A DNA stretch of 64,000 bases. Origin: JASHPR01 sp963778075. GTDB taxonomy: Bacteria > Actinomycetota > Actinomycetes > Streptosporangiales > Streptosporangiaceae. The first letter of the stretch is position 1, and each line of letters opens with the position of its first letter. Made by a program: the position numbers and the translations under genes. The stretch spans positions 310,001 through 374,000 of the forward strand of contig CAVZTJ010000003.1 in assembly GCA_963778075.1 (NCBI GenBank). The letters run 5' to 3'. This document shows, piece after piece, positions 15,992 to 24,899 of the stretch. The notes beneath the pieces are model-generated. The model did no database searches. It had not been told where the DNA came from and saw nothing but the letters and a program-made list of their open reading frames with translations.

Positions 15992-16807
15992 CTAGGGCTT
16001 GCGGCCGACACCGGCCAGGACCCAGAACTGGCTGGGATCGTCGGGCACGCTGGCGGGGGAGTCGGGCCGCCACTGCGGGATGTAGACGAGCCCGGGTTCC
16101 ACCAGGTCGAACCCGTCGAAGAACCGCAGGATCTCAGCGCGGGAGCGCATGTGGACGTCCGTGCTGACGGTGCGGTTGTAGACCGTCGCCGCGGCCTGCG
16201 CGACCACCGGCTTGCTCTCGTTCGTGAGGTGGGTCAGCACCAGATAGCTGCCGGGCGCGAGCGCGTCGCGCAGCGTCGCCACGATCCGCCACGGGTCCTC
16301 GTCGTCGCTGATGAAGTGCAGGACCATGCTGAGCACCAGGCCGGCGGGCCGGGCAAGGTCGATGAGCCGGCGGACATCGTGGTCGGCGAGGATCTGCCGC
16401 GGCTCGCGCAGGTCGCCTTCGGTGATCCCGGCGTCGGCCTTTCCCTCCAGCATCGCGAGGGCGTGCCCGACCGTAACCGGGTCGTTGTCCACGTATGCGA
16501 CCCGGGCGCCCAGGGTGGCCTGGTGGGCGATCTCGTCCATGTTGCCCTCGGTCGGGATGCCCGAGCCGATGTCGAGGAACTGGCGGATGCCCTCCATGGC
16601 GAGCAACCGCACCGCCCGGCCGAGAAACGCCCGGTTGGCCCGGGCGCCGGGCCGTGTGTTCGGCTCGACCGCGACGAGCGCCCGCCCGGCGTCCTGGTCG
16701 GCGAGGAAGTTGTGGGTGCCGCCGAGTAAGTAGTCGTAGACCCGTGCCGGGTTCGCCCGTTGGACGTCGGCTCCCGGCGGTACCCAATCCGAGTCGCCAG
16801 CAGTCAC
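15992..16807 (-). CDS. SAM-dependent methyltransferase, PF04672 (DUF574) family
   Basis: 271 residues. The N-terminal NPARVYDYLLGGTHNFLADQ is the hallmark of this actinobacterial family, followed by FLDIGSGIPTEGN (SAM motif) and VAYVDNDPVTVGHA. YIPQWRPD near the C-terminus is also typical. Family members are abundant in Streptomyces-like genomes, mostly without known substrates. First gene of a two-gene operon and divergent from the acyl-CoA ligase, with only 75 bases between the starts. Confidence 0.9.
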   Translation of the reverse strand: MTAGDSDWVPPGADVQRANPARVYDYLLGGTHNFLADQDAGRALVAVEPNTRPGARANRAFLGRAVRLLAMEGIRQFLDIGSGIPTEGNMDEIAHQATLGARVAYVDNDPVTVGHALAMLEGKADAGITEGDLREPRQILADHDVRRLIDLARPAGLVLSMVLHFISDDEDPWRIVATLRDALAPGSYLVLTHLTNESKPVVAQAAATVYNRTVSTDVHMRSRAEILRFFDGFDLVEPGLVYIPQWRPDSPASVPDDPSQFWVLAGVGRKP

Positions 16808-16882
16808 CCGAGCACGATATCTCAGGGTATGTCGCGGTCGTGCGTCTTCCGCTGGCGCGGCTGGGGTAGGAAGCTAGGCACC

Positions 16883-18445
16883 ATGCCCGACTTTCTGACC
16901 TTGTACGCACAGGCCCAGCCGGACAAGCTCGCGGTCATCGACGACCGCGGCAACGGCGGGGTTACCCGCTGGACCTACCGTGAGCTGGAAGAGCAGTCGA
17001 ACCGTGTGGCCAACGCGCTGCTCTCGCTGGGCGTCCGGCCCGGCGAGAAGGTCATCTGGTGCGGGCCAAACTCGCCGCAGGTGGTCGCGGCGATCTGCGC
17101 CAGCCGGAAGGCCGGCTTCGTCGCCGTGCCGCTGAACTACCGGCTGACCGCGGAAGAGGCGCAGTACGTGGTCGGCCACTCCGACGCCACGGTCGCCTAC
17201 GTGGACGCCGAGCTGGCGCCGATGTTCGCGGACCTGCTCACCCGGGTCGAGCGGCTGCGGCGCGTGATCGTGTACGGCGGCCCTGCCCCGGACGGAATGC
17301 TGGCCGACGACTTCGTCGCGGCCGCCCCGGCCACCCCGCCGCCGGACCCCGAGCCCGATGCGGGCGCGGGGACCATGATCTTCACGTCCGGCACCACCGG
17401 CAAGCCGAAGGGCGCGCTGCGCCGCGCCCGCCCGGAGGGTCAGGACACCAGCGCGATCAGGCTGGTCGGGCTCATCGGCTACACCCCCGACGACATCTAC
17501 CTCACGTCCGGCCCGCTGTACCACAGCGGCCCATGGGGATTCATGGGCGGCGCGCTGGCCCTCGGCCAGACCGTCGTGGTGCAGCGGAGGTTCGAACCCG
17601 TGGACTGGCTGCGCCTGGTGGACACCTACCGGGTCTCCTCGACCTTCGCCGCTCCCGCGCCGATCCGGATGGTCTGCGCGCTGCCCGAGGAGGTCAAGAA
17701 GCGCTACGACCGGTCGTCGGTGAAGCGCATGATCGCCAATGCCGCGCCGTGGAGCTACGCGCTGAAGCTGCAGTACCTGGCCGACTTCCCGGAGGACTCG
17801 CTGTGGGAGGTGTACGGCTCCACCGAACTCGGCGTGGACTGCGTGCTCGAGCCGAAGGACCAGCGGCGCAAGCCCGGGTCCTGCGGCAAGCCGGCGCCGG
17901 GCGTGGAGGTGGTCCTGTTCGACGCGGATGGCCGCGAGGTGACCGGCACCGGGCCCGACCACACCGGCGAGCTGTACGTGCGGTCGCCCGGCATCTACGA
18001 GGAGTACTACAAGCAGCGGGACAGCTACGACAATTCGCGCCGCGGTGACCTGCACACCGTTGGCGACATCGCGTACCGCGACGACGAGGGCTTCTACTAC
18101 ATCTGCGATCGCAAGAACGACATGATCATCTCGGGCGGCATGAACATCTACCCGGCCGAGATCGAGGCCGCGCTGGAACAGCACCCGGAGATCTACGAGG
18201 CGGCCGTGTTCGGGATCCCGTCCGAGGAGTGGGGCGAGAGCGTGCACGCCACGGTGGTACGCCAGCCCCGCGCCTCGCTGACGCCCGCGGACGTGATGTC
18301 CTTCAGCCGGGAGCACCTGGCCGGGTACAAGACGCCGAGGTCGGTGGATTTCGTCGACGAGCTGCCCAGGACCGGCTCCGGCAAGGTGCTGAAGCGGGAG
18401 CTGCGCGCCCCGTACTGGGCCACCGAGAACCGCCAGGTCGGCTGA
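16883..18445 (+). CDS. Acyl-CoA synthetase (AMP-dependent ligase, ANL superfamily)
   Basis: 520 residues from ATG 16883, with AGGAAG upstream; the longer open frame from 16760 overlaps the divergent gene and is unlikely. Motifs: TMIFTSGTTGKPKGA (A3, P-loop), YGSTELG (A5), DIAYRDDEGFYYICDRKNDM (A7/A8 hinge) and GSGKVLKR with the catalytic Lys (A10). Activates a carboxylic acid with ATP and CoA. The acyl pocket cannot be read, but the length and MPDFLTLYAQAQPDK start resemble actinobacterial FadD-type enzymes for steroid- or aromatic-type acids (inference). Confidence 0.9.
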   Translation: MPDFLTLYAQAQPDKLAVIDDRGNGGVTRWTYRELEEQSNRVANALLSLGVRPGEKVIWCGPNSPQVVAAICASRKAGFVAVPLNYRLTAEEAQYVVGHSDATVAYVDAELAPMFADLLTRVERLRRVIVYGGPAPDGMLADDFVAAAPATPPPDPEPDAGAGTMIFTSGTTGKPKGALRRARPEGQDTSAIRLVGLIGYTPDDIYLTSGPLYHSGPWGFMGGALALGQTVVVQRRFEPVDWLRLVDTYRVSSTFAAPAPIRMVCALPEEVKKRYDRSSVKRMIANAAPWSYALKLQYLADFPEDSLWEVYGSTELGVDCVLEPKDQRRKPGSCGKPAPGVEVVLFDADGREVTGTGPDHTGELYVRSPGIYEEYYKQRDSYDNSRRGDLHTVGDIAYRDDEGFYYICDRKNDMIISGGMNIYPAEIEAALEQHPEIYEAAVFGIPSEEWGESVHATVVRQPRASLTPADVMSFSREHLAGYKTPRSVDFVDELPRTGSGKVLKRELRAPYWATENRQVG

Positions 18446-18489
18446 GGCCGGGGCCCGATGACGCCCGGCCCGCCGGGCTGGGCATACGG

Positions 18490-18993
18490 CTAGGTCTGCG
18501 GCAGCTCCCGGCCCGGCTGCAGGTCCGGCTCGCCGGCCTGCCTGATCTCCTGCAGCCGGTCGATCCTGGCAACCGAAGGGAACAGCCGGCGCCAGCTCAG
18601 GGCGATCGCAAGGGTGATCACCCCGCCGCCCACGACCGCGGGCACGGTGCCCACGAGCGAGGCGGCGAGCCCGGATTCAAACGCCCCGAGCTGGTTGGAG
18701 GCGCTGATGAACACCATCTCGACGGCCGACACCCGGCCGCGAAGCCGGTCCGGCGTTGCCAGCGTGACCGTGGTGGTCCGGATGTTCACACTGATCATGT
18801 CCGCGAAGCCGCTGACGGCGAGCATGACCAGGGAGAGCGCAAAGACCCGGGAGAGGCCGAAGACGATGATGCTCCCGCCGAACACAGCGACCACCAGGAG
18901 CAGTCGGCGCCCGAACAGGACCACGAGCAGGTCGAGCAGAATCACGCCGAGCAGCATCGGGGTCCGCCCGACGAACCGCACGCCTTCCAGCAC
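18490..18993 (-). pseudogene. MFS (EntS/MFS_3-like) exporter with the N-terminal half missing and an internal deletion
   Basis: The 167-residue frame begins in the middle of an EntS-like transporter (LEGVRFVGRTPMLLGVILLD) and then jumps from LDLLVVLFG directly to RRLLLVVAVFGG. In intact homologues some 60-70 residues, two membrane helices, lie between these. The rest (LATPDRLRGRVSAVEMVF, ASNQLGAFESG, GGVITLAIALSWRRLFP) is the normal C-terminus. The deletion is in frame. Non-functional as a transporter. The upstream part is absent: the dihydropteroate synthase gene starts only ~97 bases away. Confidence 0.75.
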
Positions 18994-19089
18994 GCTCTCG
19001 AGGCTGGGCGAGGGCGGCGCTCCCGGCGTCCCCGGCGCCTGACCTCCGGGGGGCGGTCTGGGGGATGACCGGATCTAGTATCGCAGGTC

Positions 19090-19968
19090 ATGAGCCACCG
19101 GCAGGGCACCCTGCGGCTGGGCCAGGCCAGCTTCGCGCCTCGCCAGCTGCTGGTCATGGCAATCGTGAACCGCACGCCGGACTCGTTCTACCGGCCGGGT
19201 GTGACCTGGGACGAGTCCGCGGCCATGGACCGGGTGCACCAGGCTGTCGCCGAGGGTGCCGACATCCTCGACATCGGCGGCGTCCCGGCGGCGCCCGGCA
19301 CCGACGTTGACCCGGCCGAAGAGATCCGCCGGACGGCGAGCTTCATCGCGGCCGTCCGCGCCGCCCATCCCGGCGTCGTGATCAGCGTGGACACCTGGCG
19401 GCACGAGACGGCGAGGGCGGCGTGCGCGGCCGGCGCCGACTTGATCAACGACAGCTGGGGCGGCTGGGACCGGCAGCTCGGCGAGGTGGCCGCCGAGTTC
19501 GGGGCCGGCCTGGTCTGCGCGCACGTGGGCGAGCAGGCGCCACGGACCAGGCCGTTCCGGGTGAGCTACCCCGACGTCATGGCCGACGTGCTCGACCAGA
19601 CGCTCGCGCTGGCCGCCCGCGCGGTCGCCGATGGCGTAGACCCGTCCCGGATCGTGATCGACGCCGCGCACGACTTCGGCAAGAACACCTGGCATTCGCT
19701 GGAGGTGACCAGGCGGCTGCCGGAGATGGTGGTGACCGGCTGGCCGGTTCTGGTCGCCGTGTCCAACAAGGACTTCATCGGTGAGACGCTGGACCTGCCG
19801 GTGGGGGAGCGGCTGGCCGGAACGCTGGCCACGACGTCCGTCTGCGCGTGGCTCGGGGCCCGGATCTTCCGCGCCCACCACGTCGCCGAGACCCGCCAGG
19901 CGCTGGACATGGTCTCGGCGATCCGCGGCGACATCCCCCCGGCCCGCGCGGTCAGGGGTCTAACGTGA
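19090..19968 (+). CDS. folP: Dihydropteroate synthase (FolP family paralogue)
   Basis: 292 residues. Condenses p-aminobenzoate with a pterin pyrophosphate in folate synthesis. The pterin-site residues are retained: Asn in MAIVNRTPDSFY, Asp in ISVDTWRHE, Asn/Asp in INDSWGG, Asp in DAAHDFGKN, Lys in SNKDFIGETLD and the Arg/His pair in IFRAHHV. The NRTPDSFY form is that of the actinobacterial FolP group. No other folate genes adjoin it (the next gene is an SDR), so it may be a second copy; some such paralogues lack normal activity, which cannot be judged here. ATG 19090 chosen; an upstream purine-rich stretch is weak. Confidence 0.85.
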   Translation: MSHRQGTLRLGQASFAPRQLLVMAIVNRTPDSFYRPGVTWDESAAMDRVHQAVAEGADILDIGGVPAAPGTDVDPAEEIRRTASFIAAVRAAHPGVVISVDTWRHETARAACAAGADLINDSWGGWDRQLGEVAAEFGAGLVCAHVGEQAPRTRPFRVSYPDVMADVLDQTLALAARAVADGVDPSRIVIDAAHDFGKNTWHSLEVTRRLPEMVVTGWPVLVAVSNKDFIGETLDLPVGERLAGTLATTSVCAWLGARIFRAHHVAETRQALDMVSAIRGDIPPARAVRGLT

Positions 19969-19991
19969 CCACGACACGAGGGGAGCGAAGC

Positions 19992-20669
19992 ATGGAGGAA
20001 GTCGATTTCGCGGGCCGGCCGGTGCTGGTCTTCGGCGCGGCGGGGGCACTCGGCGCCGGCGTGGCGGCGGCGTTCGCCGAGGCTGGTGCCTCGGTCACCG
20101 GCGTGGACCGGATGCAGCCCCAGGACGACCGCAGGCTGGCCGGCGTCGACTACGAAGTCGCCGACGTAACCGACGACACCGAGGTGGCCGCCGTGTTCGA
20201 CGCCGGGGCCGCGCCCTGGGCGGTGCTGAATACCGTGGGCGGGTTCGCGCCGCAGAGGCCGCTCGCCGAGCTCGACCCGGCGGAGCTGACCGGCCAGCTC
20301 ACGCTGAACCTGGTGACCGCCGCGCTGATCACCAAGCACGCGCTGCGAGGCATGCAGGCCGCCGGCGCGGGCCGGGTCGTGCACACCGCCAGCCGGGCCG
20401 GGGTGGTGACCAAGGGCTCGGGGTTCGCCTACTCGGTGAGCAAGCTGGGCGTACTGCACCTCGTCTCCATGGCCGCCGACGAGGTGCGCGGCACTGGGGT
20501 CACCGTGAACTGCGTCGTGCCCAGCATCATCGACACCCCGGCCAACCGGGCGGCGATCCCCAATGCCGATTACGACGCCTGGCCGAAGATCCCGGACATC
20601 GCCCGCACCTACCTGTACCTGGCCGCTCCGTCTTCGGGCCTCGTCAACGGCGCGGCCGTGCCGGTCTGA
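19992..20669 (+). CDS. Short-chain dehydrogenase/reductase (SDR)
   Basis: 225 residues from ATG 19992, preceded by AGGGGAG; the open frame extends upstream into the folP gene but without coding similarity. Nucleotide motif FGAAGALGAG, NTVGGFA in the place of NNAG, and the catalytic YSVSK. The Ser is in VHTASRAG. Twenty-three bases after the folP-like stop and 23 before the acyl-CoA dehydrogenase, so probably one operon with both. The small size and QDDRRLAGVDYEVADVTD strand indicate a dihydropteridine-reductase/3-oxoacyl-reductase-like subgroup; substrate unknown. Confidence 0.8.
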   Translation: MEEVDFAGRPVLVFGAAGALGAGVAAAFAEAGASVTGVDRMQPQDDRRLAGVDYEVADVTDDTEVAAVFDAGAAPWAVLNTVGGFAPQRPLAELDPAELTGQLTLNLVTAALITKHALRGMQAAGAGRVVHTASRAGVVTKGSGFAYSVSKLGVLHLVSMAADEVRGTGVTVNCVVPSIIDTPANRAAIPNADYDAWPKIPDIARTYLYLAAPSSGLVNGAAVPV

Positions 20670-20692
20670 CGCGACGTCTGCTGACAGGGATC

Positions 20693-21709
20693 ATGGAACT
20701 CATGAGCGGTTCCGATCTGCCTGCCACGATTCAGGACCTGGCCGCGAGGTTTCTTGCCGACGCTGAGGCGGTCGACGCTGCCGACGCCGTTCCCGAGGAA
20801 CACCTGCGCGGCCTCGCCGACGCGGGGCTGTACGGGATCTTCGCGCCGGCCGAGGTTGGCGGGCTCGGCCTGGGCGCCGAAGTCGGCCTGGTCATAGAGG
20901 AGCTCGCGTCGGCGTGCCTGGCGTCGACGTTCGTGTGGCTGCAGCACCTCCGCCTGCTCGGCGCCATGCTCGACCCCGGAACGCCAGCCGCGCTGCGGGA
21001 GGCGCTGCTGCCCGCCGTGGTCAGCGGCCAGGTGCGCGGCGGCGTGGCCCTGGCCGGGCTGCTCCCCGGGCCGCCGCGGCTCACCGCGCGCCGGGCCGAT
21101 GGCGGATGGCTGCTGGAAGGCGAGGCGCCGTGGGTGAGCGGCTGGGGCGTCGTCGACCTGCTGCTGACCGTCGCGCGCGACCCGGAAGACACGGCGGTGA
21201 CGCTGCTGATGGACGCCAGGCAGCAGCAGGGACTCTCGGCGGCCCGGCAGCGGCTCGCGGCCGCGAACGCGAGCGCCACGGTCCAGCTGAGCTTCGACGG
21301 GGTGTTCGTGCCCGACGGCAGGCTCGTCGACCGGCGGCCCTACGACCCGGTCGCGGCGCAGTCGGAGGGCCTGCGCGGCAACGGCTCCCTGGCCCTTGGC
21401 GTGGGCCGCCGGTGCTGCGCGCTGATCGGCCCGTCCCCGCTGGACGACGAGCTCGATGCGTGCCGCGCCGAACTCGACGCGGCGGACACCGCGAGCATGG
21501 CCGCCGCCAGGGCCCGCGCCTCGGAGTTCGCCGCGCGTGCCGCGCATTACCTCGCGGTCCGGCGCGGCAGCAGGTCCGCGCTGGCCGGCGACGACGCCGA
21601 GCGGCTGGCCAGGGAGGCGGGCTTCCTGCTCGTGTTCGGCAGCCGGCCCGCGATCAAGGACGCGCTGCTCGGCCGGCTCGCCGGCGGCGGCGTCAGGACC
21701 CCGGCATGA
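20693..21709 (+). CDS. Acyl-CoA dehydrogenase family protein
   Basis: 338 residues, slightly short of the usual 370-390. N-terminal helical domain with LRGLADAGLYGIFAPAEVGGLGLG, the standard ACAD start; EAPWVSGWGVVDLLLTVAR is the middle beta-domain strand that normally carries FAD contacts. The C-terminal helical bundle is shorter and the usual catalytic-base region is not clearly recognisable, so substrate and even dehydrogenase activity are uncertain. Such shortened homologues occur as flavin hydroxylase-like (HsaA/DszC-type) enzymes. Starts at ATG 20693 (alternative 20702). Confidence 0.75.
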   Translation: MELMSGSDLPATIQDLAARFLADAEAVDAADAVPEEHLRGLADAGLYGIFAPAEVGGLGLGAEVGLVIEELASACLASTFVWLQHLRLLGAMLDPGTPAALREALLPAVVSGQVRGGVALAGLLPGPPRLTARRADGGWLLEGEAPWVSGWGVVDLLLTVARDPEDTAVTLLMDARQQQGLSAARQRLAAANASATVQLSFDGVFVPDGRLVDRRPYDPVAAQSEGLRGNGSLALGVGRRCCALIGPSPLDDELDACRAELDAADTASMAAARARASEFAARAAHYLAVRRGSRSALAGDDAERLAREAGFLLVFGSRPAIKDALLGRLAGGGVRTPA

Positions 21710-21859
21710 CCGCGCGCAGGGCGGCCGCGGTGGCGATCGAGTCAGGGCGAGGGCGATCGCTCCTGTGTCACACGGTCACCATAGCGCCGCCCAGTGAATG
21801 AACCGGATGACGGCCTCCAGCCCGCTAATCGGTACATTCATGCGCGCCGGCCTACACCT

Positions 21860-21895
21860 AGAACCCGTGCTGCTTGCAGAACCCGTGCTGCTTGT
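21860..21895. repeat. Two tandem copies of an 18-bp unit
   Basis: AGAACCCGTGCTGCTTGC (21860-21877) is followed by the same sequence ending in T (21878-21895). It lies 18 bases upstream of the monooxygenase start, in the ~200-base gap after the acyl-CoA dehydrogenase, where nothing else was recognised. Confidence 0.9.
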
Positions 21896-21913
21896 CTGTA
21901 GCAGGATTGGCAC

Positions 21914-22237
21914 ATGCTGGTCCTGCATGTTCATGTTCGGGTGCGCCCCGGACGGGTCGACGATTTCCTCGCCGCCACGCTGGTCAATGCGCGGGCCTCG
22001 CTGGGCGAGCCTGGCGTGCTCCGGTTCGACGTGATCCAGGATCAGGCCGACCCGGAGCACGTGGTCCTCACCGAGGTCTACCGCGACGACGACGCCTCGG
22101 CCGCGCACAAACTCACGCCGCACTATGCCGTCTGGCGCGACTCGGTCGCCGAGATGATGGCCGAGCCGCGGGCCTCGACGCGGTTCTCCGCCGTGTTCCC
22201 CGGCCGCGGCGAGGGCTGGTCGAGCGGAGCGCCATGA
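21914..22237 (+). CDS. Antibiotic biosynthesis monooxygenase (ABM) family protein
   Basis: 107 residues. The ferredoxin-like ABM fold is indicated by MLVLHVHVRVRPGRVDDFLAA, the strand GVLRFDVIQDQADPEHVVLTEVYRD and the HKLTPHYAVWRDSV helix. Members include LsrG/YgiN-like quinol and aldehyde-handling enzymes that need no cofactor. Its TGA overlaps the ATG of the Fe-alcohol dehydrogenase (ATGA, 22234-22237), so the two act together, perhaps in degrading an aromatic or autoinducer-like compound (inference). Confidence 0.85.
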   Translation: MLVLHVHVRVRPGRVDDFLAATLVNARASLGEPGVLRFDVIQDQADPEHVVLTEVYRDDDASAAHKLTPHYAVWRDSVAEMMAEPRASTRFSAVFPGRGEGWSSGAP

Positions 22238-23382
22238 GCCCGTTCGAGTTCGCCACCGCCGGGCGCATCCTGGTAGGCCAGGGCCGGGCGGCGGAACTCC
22301 CGGAGGTGCTATCCGGGCTCGGGTTCCGGGTGCTGGTGTGCACCGGCGCGGACCCGGCGCGCCACGCCGGGCTGCTGGCTGGGCTGGGACTGCCGACCGC
22401 ACAGTTTTCCGTGGGAGGCGAGCCCACGGTCAAACTGGCCCGGGCCGGTGCGGCCGCCGCCCGTGAGCACGGCGCCGACGTCGTCGCCGCGATCGGCGGC
22501 GGCAGCGTCATCGACACCGGCAAGGCACTCGCCATGCTGCTGGGAAACGGCGGCGACCCGCTGGACTACCTCGAGGTCGTCGGGTCCGGCCGGAAGATCA
22601 CCAAGCCCTCGGCGCCGTTCGTCGCCGTGCCCACCACGGCGGGCACCGGGGCCGAGGTCACCGCGAACGCCGTGCTCGCCGCGCCGGCGCACGGCCTCAA
22701 GGCGAGCCTGCGCAGCCCGCTGATGATCCCCGCGGTCGCCCTGGTCGACCCCGAACTCACCGTGTCCTGCCCGCCGCCGGTCACCGCGGCCAGCGGCATG
22801 GACGCGCTGACCCAGTGCCTCGAGCCGTACGTCTCGGTCCGGGCCACGCCGCTGACCGACGGCCTGGCCCGCGAGGGCCTGCGCCGCGCCGCGGCCGGGC
22901 TGCGCGCAGCGTTCGCCGACGGCAGCGATCTGGCGGCGCGGACCGACATGGCCATGTGCAGCCTGCTGGGCGGGATGGCCCTGGCCAACGCGAAGCTTGG
23001 CGCGGTGCACGGCCTGGCCGGCGTGATCGGCGGGACCGCCGCCGTGCCGCACGGCGTGGCCTGCGCCGCGCTGCTCGCGCCGGTGATCGAGGCCAACGTG
23101 CGAGCGCTGCGGTCGGCCCCGGACGGCCAGCCCGCTCTGGACCGGTACACCGAGATCGCGGGCATACTGACCGGCGACCCTGCCGCGGCCGTCGAAGACG
23201 GCTTCGCCTGGATCCGGGACACCGTTGCCTTGCTCGAGATACCCCGCCTCGCCGCGTTCGGGCTGAGTCTGCAGGACGTTGATGACGTCTCCGCGAAGGC
23301 TGCCGCGTCCAGCAGCATGCAGGGCAATCCGGTCGTGCTGAGCCACGACGACCTGCGCACGATCCTGCTCGATGCGATCTGA
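22234..23382 (+). CDS. Iron-containing alcohol dehydrogenase / maleylacetate-reductase-like
   Basis: 382 residues. NAD-binding GGGSVIDTGK (about 87-96) and PTTAGTGAEVT are family hallmarks. The metal site is partly changed: the usual D-A-L-T-H is D-A-L-T-Q here (SGMDALTQCLEPYV), while the two later histidines in GAVHGLAGV and VPHGVACA remain. A Gln at this position occurs in a subgroup of the family. Oxidises or reduces an alcohol/aldehyde or maleylacetate-type substrate. Coupled to the ABM gene upstream; the broken phosphotransferase start overlaps its 3' end. Confidence 0.85.
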   Translation: MSPFEFATAGRILVGQGRAAELPEVLSGLGFRVLVCTGADPARHAGLLAGLGLPTAQFSVGGEPTVKLARAGAAAAREHGADVVAAIGGGSVIDTGKALAMLLGNGGDPLDYLEVVGSGRKITKPSAPFVAVPTTAGTGAEVTANAVLAAPAHGLKASLRSPLMIPAVALVDPELTVSCPPPVTAASGMDALTQCLEPYVSVRATPLTDGLAREGLRRAAAGLRAAFADGSDLAARTDMAMCSLLGGMALANAKLGAVHGLAGVIGGTAAVPHGVACAALLAPVIEANVRALRSAPDGQPALDRYTEIAGILTGDPAAAVEDGFAWIRDTVALLEIPRLAAFGLSLQDVDDVSAKAAASSSMQGNPVVLSHDDLRTILLDAI

Positions 23383-23780
23383 GCTGGACCCTGCCGGGAT
23401 CGCTGCCGAGTTTGGCCTGGGCCGCGTGCTCGGCGCCGATCCGCTGCCTGGCGGGCATCGCGGTGCCTTCCGGCTCATCACGTCAGGCGGGACGTTCCTG
23501 TTCGCGGTGGCGACCACGGTGTACTGGTACCACGTGTACGGCCGCGATGACCTGGACCTGGACGCGATCCGCTCAACTCTCGCCGGTTACCGCCCATGGA
23601 CCAACGCCGAGCGCGTGGCCTGGCCCGCCATGCTCATCCGCGAGGCGCTGCGCCGGCTCGCCACCCCGGCCGCGGTCGCCGCCGAGGGCGGCACGCCGCC
23701 GCGATCGCCGGTCGCCGGGCGGTACCAGGCCGTTCACGCGATCATGCGCTGCTGGCCACGGCTTCCGGGCTTGCTGCCGC
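23372..23780 (+). pseudogene. Aminoglycoside/homoserine-type phosphotransferase with internal deletion
   Basis: The ATG at 23372 overlaps the end of the Fe-ADH gene. The first ~40 residues (LPGGHRGAFRLITSGGTFL) read as the N-lobe start of an APH-type kinase. The text then passes directly to DLDLDAIRSTLAGYRPWT and AMLIREALRRLATPAAVA, which belong to the C-terminus of such kinases. Roughly 200 residues, including the catalytic loop (H-x-D) and DxD metal site, are missing. Downstream of ~23780 the frame has no kinase similarity. Dead gene. Confidence 0.65.
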
Positions 23781-23983
23781 TCGCGGTCCTTGACCCAGGT
23801 GAGCGACTCGACCGGGCCGTTGAACATGTGACCGTCCGGGCAGCGGATTCGCGCGCTCTCCAACGGCCCGTCGGTCGACGTCATCGTGTACCGGTCCGCG
23901 ACCTCGGCCGGCAGTCCGCACCGCACCGTGCCCTGCCGGTCCAGGTACGCCGGGCAGTCCAGGAACATCGTCTCGGCATTCAT
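23573..23983 (-). CDS. Hypothetical small protein with possible zinc site
   Basis: The ATG at 23983 begins MNAETMFLDCPAYLD and continues to RIRCPDGHMFNGPVE; Cys10, Cys22, Cys48 and His52 could bind a metal. The first ~75 residues look conserved in style with small actinobacterial hypothetical proteins. The last ~60 residues are Arg-rich and lie antisense to the broken phosphotransferase, so they are probably not native: the original stop may have been lost when the neighbouring deletion occurred. Function unknown. Confidence 0.5.
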   Translation of the reverse strand: MNAETMFLDCPAYLDRQGTVRCGLPAEVADRYTMTSTDGPLESARIRCPDGHMFNGPVESLTWVKDRERQQARKPWPAAHDRVNGLVPPGDRRSRRRAALGGDRGRGGEPAQRLADEHGGPGHALGVGPWAVTGES

Positions 23984-24071
23984 GAATGGCCCCCGTTTCA
24001 AGTCGATCCCCGCGGCGGCCAAATCGCCGCCTGACTGCCAGAGCGGCGGACGACGGCGCTGATACACGTCG

Positions 24072-24857
24072 CTATTCGTCGGCGGACAGGACCTTGCGGG
24101 GGTGGCCGCCGTCCACGTAGCCAAGGAACGGCGGGTAGATGTTGTAGCCGAGGAGTTCCTGGAGCCGCGGCGGGAGCGTCCTGACCACGCCGCGCGGCAC
24201 CGCCAGGCAGTGGTTCTCCTGCGGCCGCAGCCAGGCGGCGGCGTACTCCAGGATCACGCCGAGCCGCGGCCGGCCGGTGTTGTTGGCCCCGCCGCCGTGC
24301 ACGAGGCTGCCGAGGTAGAACATGACCGAGCCGGGGGACATGGTCGCGGTCAGTACCGGGTCGCCGGGCGTCGGCTCGCGCCCCGGCTCCCAGCGGTGGC
24401 TGCCGGGGATGAACCTCGTCGCCCCGTTCTCGGCGGTGAACTCGTCCAGCGGCCACATCGTGTTGACGACCACCGGCGGGCAGGGCTGCGGCAGCGGGTA
24501 CACCCCGTCGTCGCGGTGCAGGGTCTGGGCCTTCTCGCCGGGCCCGATGCGGATGCCCACCGGCGCGCTCAGCTGGTAGTGGCCGAGGACCTGGTCCAGC
24601 ACTCCGAGCAGCAGCGGGTGCACGGCGGCCCGGTCGAACGTCCGCGTCTTGGCGAACAGGGCATACACCCGCTGGGTGTCGAAGCCCTCGAACGAGTTGC
24701 GGCCGGTCCGGACCGTCTCGAGCACCCGGCCGAGGTCGTCCCTGGCGGACCGGAGGTCGGCGTCGGTCATCATGCCGGAGACGATCACGTAGCCGTCGTC
24801 GAGCAGCCGTCGCGCCACGTCCTCGCCGGAGGACGTCGCGGCAGGAACCGGGGCCAT
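24072..24857 (-). CDS. Phytanoyl-CoA dioxygenase (PhyH) family protein
   Basis: 261 residues from the ATG at 24857; the frame stays open upstream but enters the divergent gene. An Fe(II)/2-oxoglutarate oxygenase: TLHRDDGVYP provides the H-x-D pair, SLVHGGGANNTGRPR the distal His and the Arg that holds 2-oxoglutarate. The N-terminal DDGYVIVSGMMTDADL is the usual PhyH start. Hydroxylates a small molecule or acyl-CoA. Divergent from the SRPBCC gene across 42 bases, which would have to contain both promoters. Confidence 0.85.
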   Translation of the reverse strand: MAPVPAATSSGEDVARRLLDDGYVIVSGMMTDADLRSARDDLGRVLETVRTGRNSFEGFDTQRVYALFAKTRTFDRAAVHPLLLGVLDQVLGHYQLSAPVGIRIGPGEKAQTLHRDDGVYPLPQPCPPVVVNTMWPLDEFTAENGATRFIPGSHRWEPGREPTPGDPVLTATMSPGSVMFYLGSLVHGGGANNTGRPRLGVILEYAAAWLRPQENHCLAVPRGVVRTLPPRLQELLGYNIYPPFLGYVDGGHPRKVLSADE

Positions 24858-24899
24858 CGCCACTCCACGAGCGTAACGGCCGGGTGGCAAGATTGAGAG

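Noticed and set aside
16874..18316. 480-codon minus-strand frame
   Set aside because: Antisense of the acyl-CoA ligase, which has all ANL motifs.
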